Shown here: positions 6,844-14,681 of the stretch, piece after piece
How the letters are laid out: each line of letters starts with the position of its first letter
Numbering within the stretch: position 1 is the first letter of the stretch
Source: UBA1732 sp045114455
Lineage (GTDB): Bacteria; Verrucomicrobiota; Lentisphaeria; Victivallales; UBA1829
Length of the DNA stretch: 19,913 nucleotides
NCBI GenBank assembly: GCA_045114455.1
Contig: JBGUKN010000045.1
Coordinates: forward strand, 1-19,913
Direction of reading: 5' to 3'
Notes under the pieces: model-generated
What the model saw: the letters and a program-made list of their open reading frames with translations, nothing else
What the model was told of the DNA's origin: nothing
Database searches by the model: none
Translations under genes and position numbers: made by a program

Positions 6844-8142
6844 TCAATCCTTATTGGGCCAGAACTGTTCGAGGAGGGAGGTCTTGATGCCGGTTTCGGT
6901 GCGGTCGAAGCAGTCGGCGAGGATCTTCCAGCCGAGGTCGAGGGCGTCTTCGAGCTGAATGTTGAGGGAGAGGTCCATCATGTTCTTCTCGAAGAGCTTG
7001 CCGTATTTGAGGAGCTTGTTGTCCCAGCTGGACATCTGGAAGCCCATGGACTGCTTTTCCAGCGTCTCCTTGTAGTCGGCGTAGAACCGGATCATCGTGT
7101 CCATGACCGTGCGGTGGTCCGCGCGGGTCTTGCCGTTGACGTTCTGTTTGAGGCGGGAGAGGGAGCCGAACGGTTCGATGCGGCCGCCGCGGAGATAGAA
7201 CTGGCCTTCGGTGATGTATCCGGTGTTGTCGGGGATCGGGTGGGTCACGTCGTCGCCGGGCATGGTGGTGACGGCGAGGATGGTGATGGAGCCCGCGCCG
7301 TCGAAGTCGACCGCCTTTTCATAGCGGGATGCGAGCTGGCTGTAGAGGTCGCCGGGATAGCCGCGGTTGGAGGGGACCTGTTCCATGGTGATGGCGATCT
7401 CCTTCATGGCGTCGGCGAAGTTTGTCATGTCGGTAAGGAGGACGAGGACGCGTTTGCCTTCGAGCGCGAAACTCTCGGCGACCGCCAGGGACATGTCCGG
7501 CACGAGGAGGCATTCCACGGTCGGGTCGGCGGCGGTGTGGACGAACATCACGGAACGGGAGAGCGCGCCGTGTTCGTCGAGGGTGTTGCGGAAGGTGAGG
7601 TAGTCGTCGTATTTGAGGCCCATGCCGCCGAGGACGATCACGTCGACTTCGGCCTGCATGGCGATGCGCGCGAGCAGTTCGTTGTAGGGTTCGCCCGCGA
7701 TGGAGAAGATCGGGAGCTTCTGGGATTCGACGAGCGTGTTGAAGACGTCGATCATCGGGATGCCGGTGCGGATCATCTTGCGGGGGATGATGCGCTTCGC
7801 CGGGTTCACGGAGGGGCCGCCGATCTCGATCATGTTGTCGCGGATCTCGGGACGGCCGTCGCGCGGGACGCCCGCGCCGGTGAAGATGCGGCCGAGGAGG
7901 GCGTCGGAAGCGGAGACGCGCATCGGGTGGCCGAGGAAGCGGACCTCGTCGCCGGTGTTGATGCCGCGCGTGCCGTTGAAGACCTGGAGGAAGACCTTGT
8001 TGTCGAGGAGGCGGATGACCTGGGCGAGGGAGGTGCCGCGGACGCTGGTGACTTCGGCGAGATCGTTGTTGGCGACGTTGTCGGCCTCGACGGTGATGAC
8101 GTTGCCCGCGATCTGGATGATTTTATGGTAAACTTTACGCAT
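6844..8142 (-). CDS. atpB: V-type ATPase subunit B (non-catalytic head subunit)
   Basis: 432 residues. The protein alternates with subunit A in the A3B3 head. The usual P-loop is replaced by SIAGEPYNELLARIA (the B-type counterpart of GSGLPHNELAAQIA), which marks it as the non-catalytic subunit. Other family segments are GRIFTGAGVPRDG, PRKMIRTGIPMIDVFNTL, LVLLTDMTNFADAMKEI, the strongly conserved NRGYPGDLYSQLA, and TMPGDDVTHPIPDNTGYITEGQ. The start codon lies inside the end of the subunit A gene (eight-base overlap) with a strong AAGGAGA site upstream, indicating translational coupling. Confidence 0.96.
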   Translation of the reverse strand: MRKVYHKIIQIAGNVITVEADNVANNDLAEVTSVRGTSLAQVIRLLDNKVFLQVFNGTRGINTGDEVRFLGHPMRVSASDALLGRIFTGAGVPRDGRPEIRDNMIEIGGPSVNPAKRIIPRKMIRTGIPMIDVFNTLVESQKLPIFSIAGEPYNELLARIAMQAEVDVIVLGGMGLKYDDYLTFRNTLDEHGALSRSVMFVHTAADPTVECLLVPDMSLAVAESFALEGKRVLVLLTDMTNFADAMKEIAITMEQVPSNRGYPGDLYSQLASRYEKAVDFDGAGSITILAVTTMPGDDVTHPIPDNTGYITEGQFYLRGGRIEPFGSLSRLKQNVNGKTRADHRTVMDTMIRFYADYKETLEKQSMGFQMSSWDNKLLKYGKLFEKNMMDLSLNIQLEDALDLGWKILADCFDRTETGIKTSLLEQFWPNKD

Positions 8143-9874
8143 TTGCGATTCTCTCCTTGATTTTGGCGTCGATGACTTCTTCCTGGTGCTTGAACTTGTC
8201 GGAACCGAACGCGATGTAGTTCCAGTCGATGAACGTGAGCTGGAGTTCCTGGAAGAAGCGGCGCGCCTGATCCTTGTCGTCGAACTTGAAGTCGGCCTTC
8301 AGGACGCCGATGACCTTGGCGAAGCAGTACTGCTGGCGCTTGTCGTCGCTGGCGGCGTCGACCGCGTCGAAGGTGTTCTGCTGGAGGTAGACGAAGTCGA
8401 GGAATTCGCTCTTCAGATAGGTCACGAAGTCGTCCGTATTGGTGCCTTCTTCGCCGACGACCTTCATCATCTGGTTGACTTCCTGGCCGCGGCGGAGCGT
8501 TGCACGGGCGAACGCGAGGTCTTCCGCCGGGACGATGCTGCGGTAGTGGCTCCAGCTGTCGAGCGGGTGGATGGACGGGAAGCGGCGGGCGTCGGAACGT
8601 TCGCGGGAGAGTCCGAGGAACGCGCCGACGACTTTCAGCGTGGCCTGTGTGACGGGCTCTTCGAAGTTGCCGCCGGCGGGACTGACGGAGCCGCCGATGG
8701 TGACGGAGCCGGTGCGCTTTCCGTCGTTCAGCAGGACAAGTCCGGCGCGTTCGTAGAAGCCGGCGATCAGGGATTCGAGGTAGGCCGGGAACGCTTCTTC
8801 GCCGGGGATTTCTTCGAGTCGGCCGGACATTTCGCGGAGCGCCTGCGCCCAGCGGGATGTGGAGTCGGCGAGCAGGAGGACGTTCAGTCCCTGCTGGCGG
8901 TAGTATTCGGCGATGGTGACGGCGGTGTAGACGGACGCTTCACGGGCGGCCACCGGCATGGAGCTGGTGTTGCAGATGATGACCGAGCGGTCCATGAGCG
9001 TCTTGCCCGTGCGCGGGTCTTCCAGCGTGGGATATTCGCGGAGGATTTCCACGACTTCGCCGGCGCGTTCGCCGCACGCCGCGATCACCACGACGTCGGT
9101 CTCGGCATAGCGGCTGATGGAGTGCTGGAGCACGGTCTTGCCCGCGCCGAAGGGGCCGGGGGTGCAGAAGGTGCCGCCGGTCGCGACGGGGAAGAAGGTG
9201 TCGATGGTGCGCTGCTGGGTGATGAGCGTCTTGGTGGGGAGGAGCTTTTCCTTGTAGCAGGAGATCGGGAGCTTGACGGGCCAGTACTGGACCATGGTCA
9301 CATCGCGTTCCTCGCCGTCGGCGCTGCGGACCTTGGCGACCGGATCGGAGATCTTGCGCTGGCCCGCGGGTGCCACGGAGACGACTTCCCAGGTCCCGGC
9401 GAAGCGGAACGGGAGCATGATGTAGTGGGTGAAGATGCCTTCGGGGACGCTGCCGATGTAGTCGCCCGCGGCGAGCTTGTCGCCGGGCTTGGCGATCGGG
9501 GTGAAGTCCCAGACGGATTCCATGTCGAGGGCGTCGAGGTAGAGTCCGCGCTGAAGGAAGAATCCGGCCTTTTCGGCGAGAAGGTTCAGGGGGTTCTGGA
9601 GCCCGTCGTAGACTTTTGTAAGGAGGCCGGGGCCGAGCGCCACGCACAGCATGTCGCCGGAGAATTCGACCGGGTCATCGATCTTGAGACCGGCGGTGCT
9701 TTCGTAGATCTGGAGGTCGGCGCGGTTTCCGCGCACGCGGATGACCTCGCCTTTGAGGCGTTTGTCGCCGACGATGGCGTAGGCGACTTCATTCTGCATG
9801 ACCGCGGTGTCGAATTCCACCGTGACCAGGTTTCCGTTTACGCCTTTGATGCGTCCTTTCTGTGTTTCAGGCAT
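8135..9874 (-). CDS. atpA: V-type ATPase subunit A (catalytic head subunit)
   Basis: 579 residues. It hydrolyses or makes ATP at the A/B interface. The intact P-loop is GPFGAGKT (240-247). It is followed by CGERAGEVVEIL, where many A subunits have CGERGNE. Then come TSSMPVAAREASVYT, LLLADSTSRWAQALREMSGRL and the FPSIHPLDSWSHY segment near the C-terminal domain. The A-subunit-specific non-homologous region before the P-loop (about residues 110-200) is present. AGGAG lies about ten bases before the ATG. The gene follows the DUF2764-like gene by 50 bases and is coupled to subunit B by overlap. Confidence 0.96.
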   Translation of the reverse strand: MPETQKGRIKGVNGNLVTVEFDTAVMQNEVAYAIVGDKRLKGEVIRVRGNRADLQIYESTAGLKIDDPVEFSGDMLCVALGPGLLTKVYDGLQNPLNLLAEKAGFFLQRGLYLDALDMESVWDFTPIAKPGDKLAAGDYIGSVPEGIFTHYIMLPFRFAGTWEVVSVAPAGQRKISDPVAKVRSADGEERDVTMVQYWPVKLPISCYKEKLLPTKTLITQQRTIDTFFPVATGGTFCTPGPFGAGKTVLQHSISRYAETDVVVIAACGERAGEVVEILREYPTLEDPRTGKTLMDRSVIICNTSSMPVAAREASVYTAVTIAEYYRQQGLNVLLLADSTSRWAQALREMSGRLEEIPGEEAFPAYLESLIAGFYERAGLVLLNDGKRTGSVTIGGSVSPAGGNFEEPVTQATLKVVGAFLGLSRERSDARRFPSIHPLDSWSHYRSIVPAEDLAFARATLRRGQEVNQMMKVVGEEGTNTDDFVTYLKSEFLDFVYLQQNTFDAVDAASDDKRQQYCFAKVIGVLKADFKFDDKDQARRFFQELQLTFIDWNYIAFGSDKFKHQEEVIDAKIKERIANA

Positions 9875-9924
9875 GTGAGTTCACGCTCCTGCGTTCGTAT
9901 GGTTGATATATAAGTATGTGTGAA

Positions 9925-10551
9925 TCAGTTCTGTGCGCCGGGGTCGGTGGCGAGCACGGACAGCACGGTCCGGTCGAGTCCTTCGGCGGAGTTTCCGGCG
10001 GATCTGGCTGCCCACTTCTCCGCGATCTGGATGCGGATGCTGTAGGCGCAGACGGTGTCGAAATTGAAACGGGTGCGGTTCTTTACCTCGAGTTCGTCGA
10101 GCTTGGCCCACCGGGCGGAATCGAGGATGCGTTCGCGTTCGACCGGATTCGGGGCTGCGAACGCCGCGCGGACCATGCGGTCGGCTTCGGGGTCGAAGTG
10201 CGTGTGTCCGGGCTTCGGGGCGGCGAAGGACGCGCCGAGTTTTGCGGCGCGGATCTTCATTGCGCTGTGACGGAGCGCGGACTCGAAAAGGAGATATTCC
10301 CGTGCCAGGGAGCCCTTTGGAAATTCCTCGATGAACGCCTCAAGCGCGGCCGGATCGTCCGTCGCGGCGTCCTGCGGCTTCTGGCCGGGCCGGAGTCCCG
10401 GCACGAGCGAGAAGCGGCGGAGCATGTCGAGCCGTTTGCCGTCGAGCAGCCCCTCGCAGTCCGACATGAATTTCCCGTAGCTCACGAGTGGCGCCTCCGT
10501 CATGCGGAGGAGCGGCAGGGAGGAAACGAGCGAGATGTAAAGATTCATCAT
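9925..10551 (-). CDS. DUF2764-like V-type ATPase operon protein
   Basis: 208 residues, largely alpha-helical and soluble, with no membrane segment or nucleotide motif. The start MNLYISLVSSLPLL and the position between subunits E and A match the uncharacterised protein of chlamydial and Bacteroidetes V-ATPase operons (DUF2764; in Chlamydia trachomatis the gene between atpE and atpA). The assignment rests mainly on gene order plus the N-terminal pattern. No separate C (rotor adaptor) or F subunit gene is present, so this protein is a candidate to fill one of those roles; that is inference. Two ATGs are adjacent in frame (10551 and 10548). AAAGGA sits only about three bases from the first, so the second may be used. 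Confidence 0.82.
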   Translation of the reverse strand: MMNLYISLVSSLPLLRMTEAPLVSYGKFMSDCEGLLDGKRLDMLRRFSLVPGLRPGQKPQDAATDDPAALEAFIEEFPKGSLAREYLLFESALRHSAMKIRAAKLGASFAAPKPGHTHFDPEADRMVRAAFAAPNPVERERILDSARWAKLDELEVKNRTRFNFDTVCAYSIRIQIAEKWAARSAGNSAEGLDRTVLSVLATDPGAQN

Positions 10552-10590
10552 GGATCCTTTATGGAGCTGGATGAATGGTTGCCGGGGGGA

Positions 10591-11190
10591 TCAGGCTTTG
10601 ATGACGGCCGCGAGCTTCGGGCCGACAAATTCGCAGATGACTTCGGCGAGCGCTTCGTCGCTGAAATCGAGGAAGACTTCGGAGTTGTTGAACCCGATCT
10701 TGAATCCTGCGGCGAAACCGCGTCCGAGCTGGACGGAGGCGTTCTTCTTCAGGACGTCGGGGAGGCAGCCGATGAGCTTCTGCGCGGCTTCTTCGCGTTC
10801 GCGGGCGGGAAGGATGACCTCGGCGCCGGACGCGGCGTTCTGCGCGAACTGGTCGGCGATCTTCACGATGAGCCCTGCCATGGTTTCGGGGGTCATGGCC
10901 TGCGCGGCAGCCTCGCGGACGACGGCGCGGAGCTTTTCCTGGAGATCGTCCTTCAGGGAGATGATGACGTCGCGGGCGGCCTGCCTGACGGCGGCGTCGG
11001 CTTTTTTCCGGGATGCTTCGGCGTCGGCCTCGGCGTCCTTGCGGATCTTGTCGGCCTGTGCCTTGGCGTCGGCGATGATGGCGTCGGCCTGGGCTTTTGC
11101 TTCGGCGACGAGCCGTGCGCGTTCAGTTTCGGCTTTTTCCAGGCCTTCGGCCTGAATCTTGTTCAAAAGTCCCTGGAGTTCTTCGGACAT
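10591..11190 (-). CDS. atpE: V-type ATPase subunit E (peripheral stalk)
   Basis: 199 residues. The first ~80 are a continuous Ala/Lys/Glu-rich coiled coil (for example AEAKAQADAIIADAKAQADK), which in this family forms the long stator helix. The C-terminal ~110 residues form the globular domain (VQLGRGFAAGFKIGF and DEALAEVICEFVGPKL are visible) that binds the top of the B subunit. It is the first gene of the ATPase block, with AGGAGA upstream of the ATG and 39 bases before the DUF2764-like gene. The usual heterodimer partner (G/H) is not found in the window. Confidence 0.92.
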   Translation of the reverse strand: MSEELQGLLNKIQAEGLEKAETERARLVAEAKAQADAIIADAKAQADKIRKDAEADAEASRKKADAAVRQAARDVIISLKDDLQEKLRAVVREAAAQAMTPETMAGLIVKIADQFAQNAASGAEVILPAREREEAAQKLIGCLPDVLKKNASVQLGRGFAAGFKIGFNNSEVFLDFSDEALAEVICEFVGPKLAAVIKA

Positions 11191-11213
11191 GTGCGGGTTC
11201 TCCTGTTGTTTCG

Positions 11214-11241
11214 GATATATTTTTAGAATTGACGTTGAAAA
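11214..11241 (-). promoter_or_regulatory. Weak candidate promoter for the V-ATPase operon
   Basis: Read on the minus strand, TTTTCA (plus 11236-11241), a 16-base spacer and TATATC (plus 11214-11219) lie 24 bases before the subunit E start. The match is partial and the leader would be very short, so this is tentative. Confidence 0.3.
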
Positions 11242-11251
11242 CTGGTTCGTG

Positions 11252-11293
11252 CGCCGGGTTTTCAGCGGGAATTCATGTCCGCACTGCCCGGCG
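11252..11293 (-). other. Long hairpin between the zinc-ribbon gene and the V-ATPase operon
   Basis: CGCCGGG (11252-11258) pairs with CCCGGCG (11287-11293), and inside it GCGG (11265-11268) pairs with CCGC (11279-11282). It begins about eight bases after the stop of the zinc-ribbon gene. No T-run follows on the minus strand, so it may act as a partial terminator, RNA processing or mRNA-stability element rather than a full intrinsic terminator. Confidence 0.5.
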
Positions 11294-11301
11294 TCCCCTG
11301 G

Positions 11302-11787
11302 TTATTTCTTCCAGAATTCCCACCACTTTTTTTCGGGGGCCGGGGCGGCGTTCATGCCGGACGAGATCGTGCGGCGGTGTCCGGACGAGGCGTTGCCCTG
11401 GGCAAGCTCCTTCTGAATGGCGTCCTGATTGACGTGGATGCCGGATCCTCCCTGCTGGTTCTGGACGGAGGCGAGCTTCTCATTGTTCTCTTCCGCGCCG
11501 GCTTTGAACCGGGCGAGCTTCACGGTGTTCGTGGAGGGACGGGAGGGAGCCTTCGGCGCGCCTTTGAGCGGAATATGCACGGAGCCGGTCTCGGATGTCG
11601 CGGCTTCTTCCTTGGCGCGCATGGCGCGGGCCTTCAGTTCGCGTCCCGCGGGTCCCGGAGGCGGTTCCATGGCGAATTTCGCCCCGCAGCCGGGGCACTG
11701 GGCTTTTTTCTCGAGAAGAAGAATCGGGACATTGAACGTATCGCCGCAACGCGGGCATGCGACTTGGAAGGTATCTTCGTCAGGCAT
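11302..11787 (-). CDS. Small zinc-ribbon protein with Trp-rich C-terminal tail
   Basis: 161 residues from the ATG at 11787; an in-frame ATG at 11856 lies inside the promoter and is rejected. The N-terminus has CPRC (C11, C14) and CPGC (C31, C34) separated by 16 residues, a treble-clef/zinc-ribbon spacing similar to the MJ0042-type finger. The middle ~110 residues are low-complexity, Ala/Lys/Pro/Ser-rich and probably disordered. The last nine residues, KKWWEFWKK, form a short aromatic-basic tail that could dip into a membrane or act as a binding peptide. I recognise no specific function. The gene lies immediately upstream of the V-ATPase operon on the same strand with only a hairpin between them, so partial co-transcription is possible. 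Confidence 0.82.
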   Translation of the reverse strand: MPDEDTFQVACPRCGDTFNVPILLLEKKAQCPGCGAKFAMEPPPGPAGRELKARAMRAKEEAATSETGSVHIPLKGAPKAPSRPSTNTVKLARFKAGAEENNEKLASVQNQQGGSGIHVNQDAIQKELAQGNASSGHRRTISSGMNAAPAPEKKWWEFWKK

Positions 11788-11827
11788 TGTAAAAAATCTC
11801 CGGATTAAAGACGCTAAACAAAAAAAT

Positions 11828-11856
11828 AATATACTACACGAAAGCAGTTTTGACAA
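11828..11856 (-). promoter_or_regulatory. Sigma-70-type promoter for the zinc-ribbon gene
   Basis: Read on the minus strand, TTGTCA (plus 11851-11856), a 17-base spacer and TATATT (plus 11828-11833) give a near-consensus promoter 41 bases before the ATG at 11787. Confidence 0.7.
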
Positions 11857-11905
11857 GTAAAAAGTCCAAAAAAGGAGAAAAAAAAGAAAAAAGGCGGAAA
11901 CGATA

Positions 11906-11934
11906 TTGGATTTTCGAAAATAACGTGATACTTT
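11906..11934 (+). promoter_or_regulatory. Candidate promoter for the S41 protease gene
   Basis: TTGGAT (11906-11911), a 17-base spacer and TACTTT (11929-11934) lie in the AT-rich divergent region, about 70 bases before the protease start. Confidence 0.5.
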
Positions 11935-12006
11935 ATATGAATGCCTGTTTTATCCGCACCTTTTTTTCTTTCATCGATTGCCCCGGCAACAGGAGTCTGA
12001 ACGACC

Positions 12007-14250
12007 ATGAAAATAGTTACCCCGTTTATCCGCAAAACCTGCGCGAAAATCCTTCTTTCCCTGATCGCGGCGGCCGCCGTGATGTGCCCTCATATCCCGC
12101 TCGTCTCCGCCCAGGATGCCCAGGACGCCGCTTCCGAGCCGACTTCGGTGTCCCTGAAGTCGCCCGACCGGAAAATGGGCCTGATCGCGTCGCTCGTGGT
12201 GCAGCTTCTGGCGAAGGAACACTTCACGAGACGCCAGATGGACGCCGCGTTTTCCGGAGAAGTCTTTGACGAGTATCTCCGCTTCCTTGACCCGACGCAT
12301 ATTTTCTTCCTGCAGGAGGATATCGACGGATTCGCGAAAGCAAAGGACGAACTGGCCCGGAAGGCCGCCGCCGGAGACGTGCAGTTCGCGTTCGACGTTT
12401 TCAACATGCGCTCCATCCGTCTCGCGGAATACCGTGACTTCGCGCGGGATTTCCTTTCGAAGCCGATCCAGTATGATCCGGACGAAACGTATCATGTCGA
12501 CCGGGAGGAAGCCCCGTGGCCGAAGAATGTGGCGGAACAGCATGAGATATGGGCGAAACGCATCAAGAACGAACTGATCGTCGCCCGCATGAGCGACAAG
12601 GCCGCGGAGGAAGAAGCGAAAGAAGCCGAAGAGGAGAAGGAAAAGGAGAAGAAGGGCGAAACGAAGGACGACGGCGCGAAGGAAGAGAAAAAGGACGAAA
12701 CGCCCGTGTCTTCCGTTCCGCTGCTCACGCCCGAACAGCGCGTCAGGAAACGCGTGGACCAGCTCTGCACCACGGTCGCCGGAATGGATCCGATCGACGT
12801 GCTGGAAGGTTACCTGACGGCGTTCGCGAACGTCTGCGATCCGCATTCCACCTACATGTCGCCCGCCACCGGCGAGGATTTCGACATTCACATCTCCCTC
12901 AACCTCTCCGGCATCGGCGCCGTGCTTTCCTCAGAGGACGGCTATACGAAGGTCGTCGAAGTCGTGCAGAACGGCCCGGCCGACAAGGAGGGCTCGCTCC
13001 GCGAAAACGACCGGATCATCGGCGTCGCGCAGGAAGGCGGCGAGACGGTCGACGTGATGGATATGCCGCTTTCGAAGGTCGTCACGCTGATTCGCGGCAA
13101 GGAAGGCTCGCGCGTGACATTGACTGTTCTTCCCGCGCGCAAAGGCGCCCAGGCGGCGCCGGAAAAGATCACGATTACGCGCGGAAACGTACCCATGAAC
13201 GAATCCCGTGCACAGGGGCGCGTCGTCGAGGCGAAGGCTGCCGACGGACAGACCAGAAAGATCGGCGTCATCGAACTGCCGTCGTTCTATATCGACTTCA
13301 ACGCCGTCCGCCGCGGCGACGAGGATTACAACAGCTCCGGGCATGACGTGCTCAAGATCCTGAACGAGTTCAGCGACCAGAAGATCGACGGCCTGATCGT
13401 CGACCTGCGCTCGAACGGCGGCGGCAGCCTGACGGAAGCCGTCGACCTCTCCGGTTTCTTCATTCCCGAAGGCCCGATCGTCCAGGTGAAGGACAAGGCG
13501 TCCACTTCGGTCCTGCGCGACAACGACCGCGGGCAGATCGCCTACGGCGGCCCGATGCTCGTGCTGGTGAACCGCTACAGCGCGTCCGCCACGGAGATAT
13601 TCTCCGCCGCGCTGAAGGATTATCACCGCGCCGTCGTGGTCGGCGACCCGCACACGCACGGCAAGGGATCCGTCCAAGTCGTGACAGACCTCAATAACTA
13701 CATGCTTTATATCGCGTCCGAGAGGTTCGACGCCGGACAGCTCAAGCTTACGAACGCGAAATTCTACCGCATCAACGGCGAATCCACCCAGATCAAGGGC
13801 GTCGAAGCCGATATCCCGCTGCCCGGGTTCTCCGAAACCGAGGAAACCGGCGAACGCGCGCTCAGGCACGCGCTTCCGTACGATACGATCCGGCCCGCGC
13901 GTTATGCCGTGTACGACGGCAAATACGCCGTGACGCCGGAGCTGATTTCCGATCTCAGGAAGAAATCGGAGGCTCGCATCGCCGAAGATCCGCTGTTCAA
14001 GCGCCTGGCGGCCGACATCGCCCTCTATGAGGACATTAGGAAGAACAAGGACGTCGCGCTCGATTTCGACAAGCGCTGGGCGGAATACGAACGGGAAAAG
14101 GCGATTCAGAAGGAACAGGACAAGATTTACAAGTCCGAACGCATGGGCTCGTCCTCGTCCAAAAAGAATAAGAAGGACAACGATCCCGATCCCTATCTCG
14201 ACGAATCCGTCAATATCATGCTCGATATGATTCAGGATTTCGACAAGTGA
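12007..14250 (+). CDS. prc: Carboxy-terminal (tail-specific) processing protease, S41 family
   Basis: 747 residues with a signal peptide (basic start, hydrophobic stretch ~12-27, likely cleavage after VSAQ ~36), so periplasmic or envelope-bound. The N-terminal helical region (~50-300) is typical of Prc. The PDZ domain (~295-378) is seen as LNLSGIGAVL, VVQNGPADKEGSLRENDRI and LIRGKEGSRVTLTV. The S41 core follows, with KIGVIELPSFY, IVDLRSNGGGSLTEAVDLSG, NRYSASATEIF (likely nucleophile Ser527) and HTHGKGSVQ (likely general base Lys553). The C-terminal region resembles the Prc-specific DUF3340-type helical tail. Such enzymes trim C-termini of periplasmic proteins and control peptidoglycan hydrolases. 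An unusual Glu/Lys-rich insert lies at ~199-232. AGGAG (11991-11995) precedes the ATG and a strong terminator follows. Confidence 0.94.
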   Translation: MKIVTPFIRKTCAKILLSLIAAAAVMCPHIPLVSAQDAQDAASEPTSVSLKSPDRKMGLIASLVVQLLAKEHFTRRQMDAAFSGEVFDEYLRFLDPTHIFFLQEDIDGFAKAKDELARKAAAGDVQFAFDVFNMRSIRLAEYRDFARDFLSKPIQYDPDETYHVDREEAPWPKNVAEQHEIWAKRIKNELIVARMSDKAAEEEAKEAEEEKEKEKKGETKDDGAKEEKKDETPVSSVPLLTPEQRVRKRVDQLCTTVAGMDPIDVLEGYLTAFANVCDPHSTYMSPATGEDFDIHISLNLSGIGAVLSSEDGYTKVVEVVQNGPADKEGSLRENDRIIGVAQEGGETVDVMDMPLSKVVTLIRGKEGSRVTLTVLPARKGAQAAPEKITITRGNVPMNESRAQGRVVEAKAADGQTRKIGVIELPSFYIDFNAVRRGDEDYNSSGHDVLKILNEFSDQKIDGLIVDLRSNGGGSLTEAVDLSGFFIPEGPIVQVKDKASTSVLRDNDRGQIAYGGPMLVLVNRYSASATEIFSAALKDYHRAVVVGDPHTHGKGSVQVVTDLNNYMLYIASERFDAGQLKLTNAKFYRINGESTQIKGVEADIPLPGFSETEETGERALRHALPYDTIRPARYAVYDGKYAVTPELISDLRKKSEARIAEDPLFKRLAADIALYEDIRKNKDVALDFDKRWAEYEREKAIQKEQDKIYKSERMGSSSSKKNKKDNDPDPYLDESVNIMLDMIQDFDK

Positions 14251-14276
14251 GCTCGATGTGAGTTCGCTCCGTGCTT

Positions 14277-14319
14277 GGCCGGGCGGCTTTTCGGAAAGCC
14301 GACCCGGCCTTCCTTTTTT
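14277..14319 (+). terminator. Intrinsic terminator after the S41 protease gene
   Basis: GGCCGGG (14277-14283) pairs with CCCGGCC (14303-14309), and inside it GGCTTT pairs with AAAGCC around a TCGG loop. The stem runs into TTCCTTTTTT. It begins about 27 bases after the stop codon. Confidence 0.9.
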
Positions 14320-14320
14320 G

Positions 14321-14605
14321 CCCGGACGCGGGGATCGCGAACCTGTCCGAATTCTTGACAGACGAACTTCGTTCATTGAGGAGACGTTGAGCTTGTGTTG
14401 AGGAGGCGAAAGACAGTGTGCGGGATTTGAACAGGATTGTGCTCATTTTGAGGTGAACGGCGCGTGCGTGCGAAGGTTGTCGGAACATGCCTTTCTGTCG
14501 CATCGACGGACCTCTTCTTGCATAAAAAGACGCGCAGAATAAGCCGGAAACAAGCGAAAAATAAGCCGAAAAAGAGTTCGAATCAGCGTAAACAAGCAGA
14601 AAAAG
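14321..14605. other. Non-coding stretch with two sets of 11-base repeats
   Basis: No credible gene is seen on either strand. At 14376-14408 three tandem 11-base units begin TTGAG (TTGAGGAGACG, TTGAGCTTGTG, TTGAGGAGGCG). A possible decayed copy starting TTGACAGACG lies at 14355. At 14538-14570 three more 11-base units occur (AATAAGCCGGA, AACAAGCGAAA, AATAAGCCGAA), and similar A-rich units continue less exactly to about 14605. The near-helical period would put A/T-rich faces in phase upstream of the promoter at 14682. Confidence 0.6.
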
Positions 14606-14664
14606 ACAACTTTTTTGAAAATATTTGTTGTTGATAATGAATGAGAAACAACTTTTTTTGAAAA
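14606..14664 (+). repeat. Direct repeat ACAACTTTTTTGAAAA with internal inverted repeat, upstream of promoter
   Basis: ACAACTTTTTTGAAAA occurs at 14606-14621 and again, with one extra T, at 14648-14664; the copies are 42 bases apart, about four helical turns. Between them GTTGTT (14627-14632) pairs with AACAAC (14647-14652). The block ends about 18 bases before the -35 element. Confidence 0.65.
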
Positions 14665-14681
14665 AAATCGCAAAAACGGGC

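Noticed and set aside
6829..9913. 443- and 575-residue plus-strand frames opposite subunits B and A
   Set aside because: Val/Asp/Glu/Gly-rich shadows of highly conserved genes; no ribosome binding sites or domains.
11850..11855. Perfect TTGACA on the plus strand as a -35 for the protease gene
   Set aside because: The sequence 17 bases downstream is AGGAGA, with no -10-like hexamer at 16-18 bases; the same bases form the -35 of the minus-strand promoter.
14355..14360. TTGACA in the non-coding stretch as a promoter
   Set aside because: No -10 element at usable spacing; it is better explained as part of the 11-base repeat series.
12931..14376. 481-residue minus-strand frame opposite the S41 protease
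   Set aside because: It would start inside the terminator and has no recognisable domain, while the plus strand encodes clear PDZ and protease motifs.
14376..14570. CRISPR-like array
   Set aside because: Units are only 11 bases, with no spacers and no cas genes nearby.
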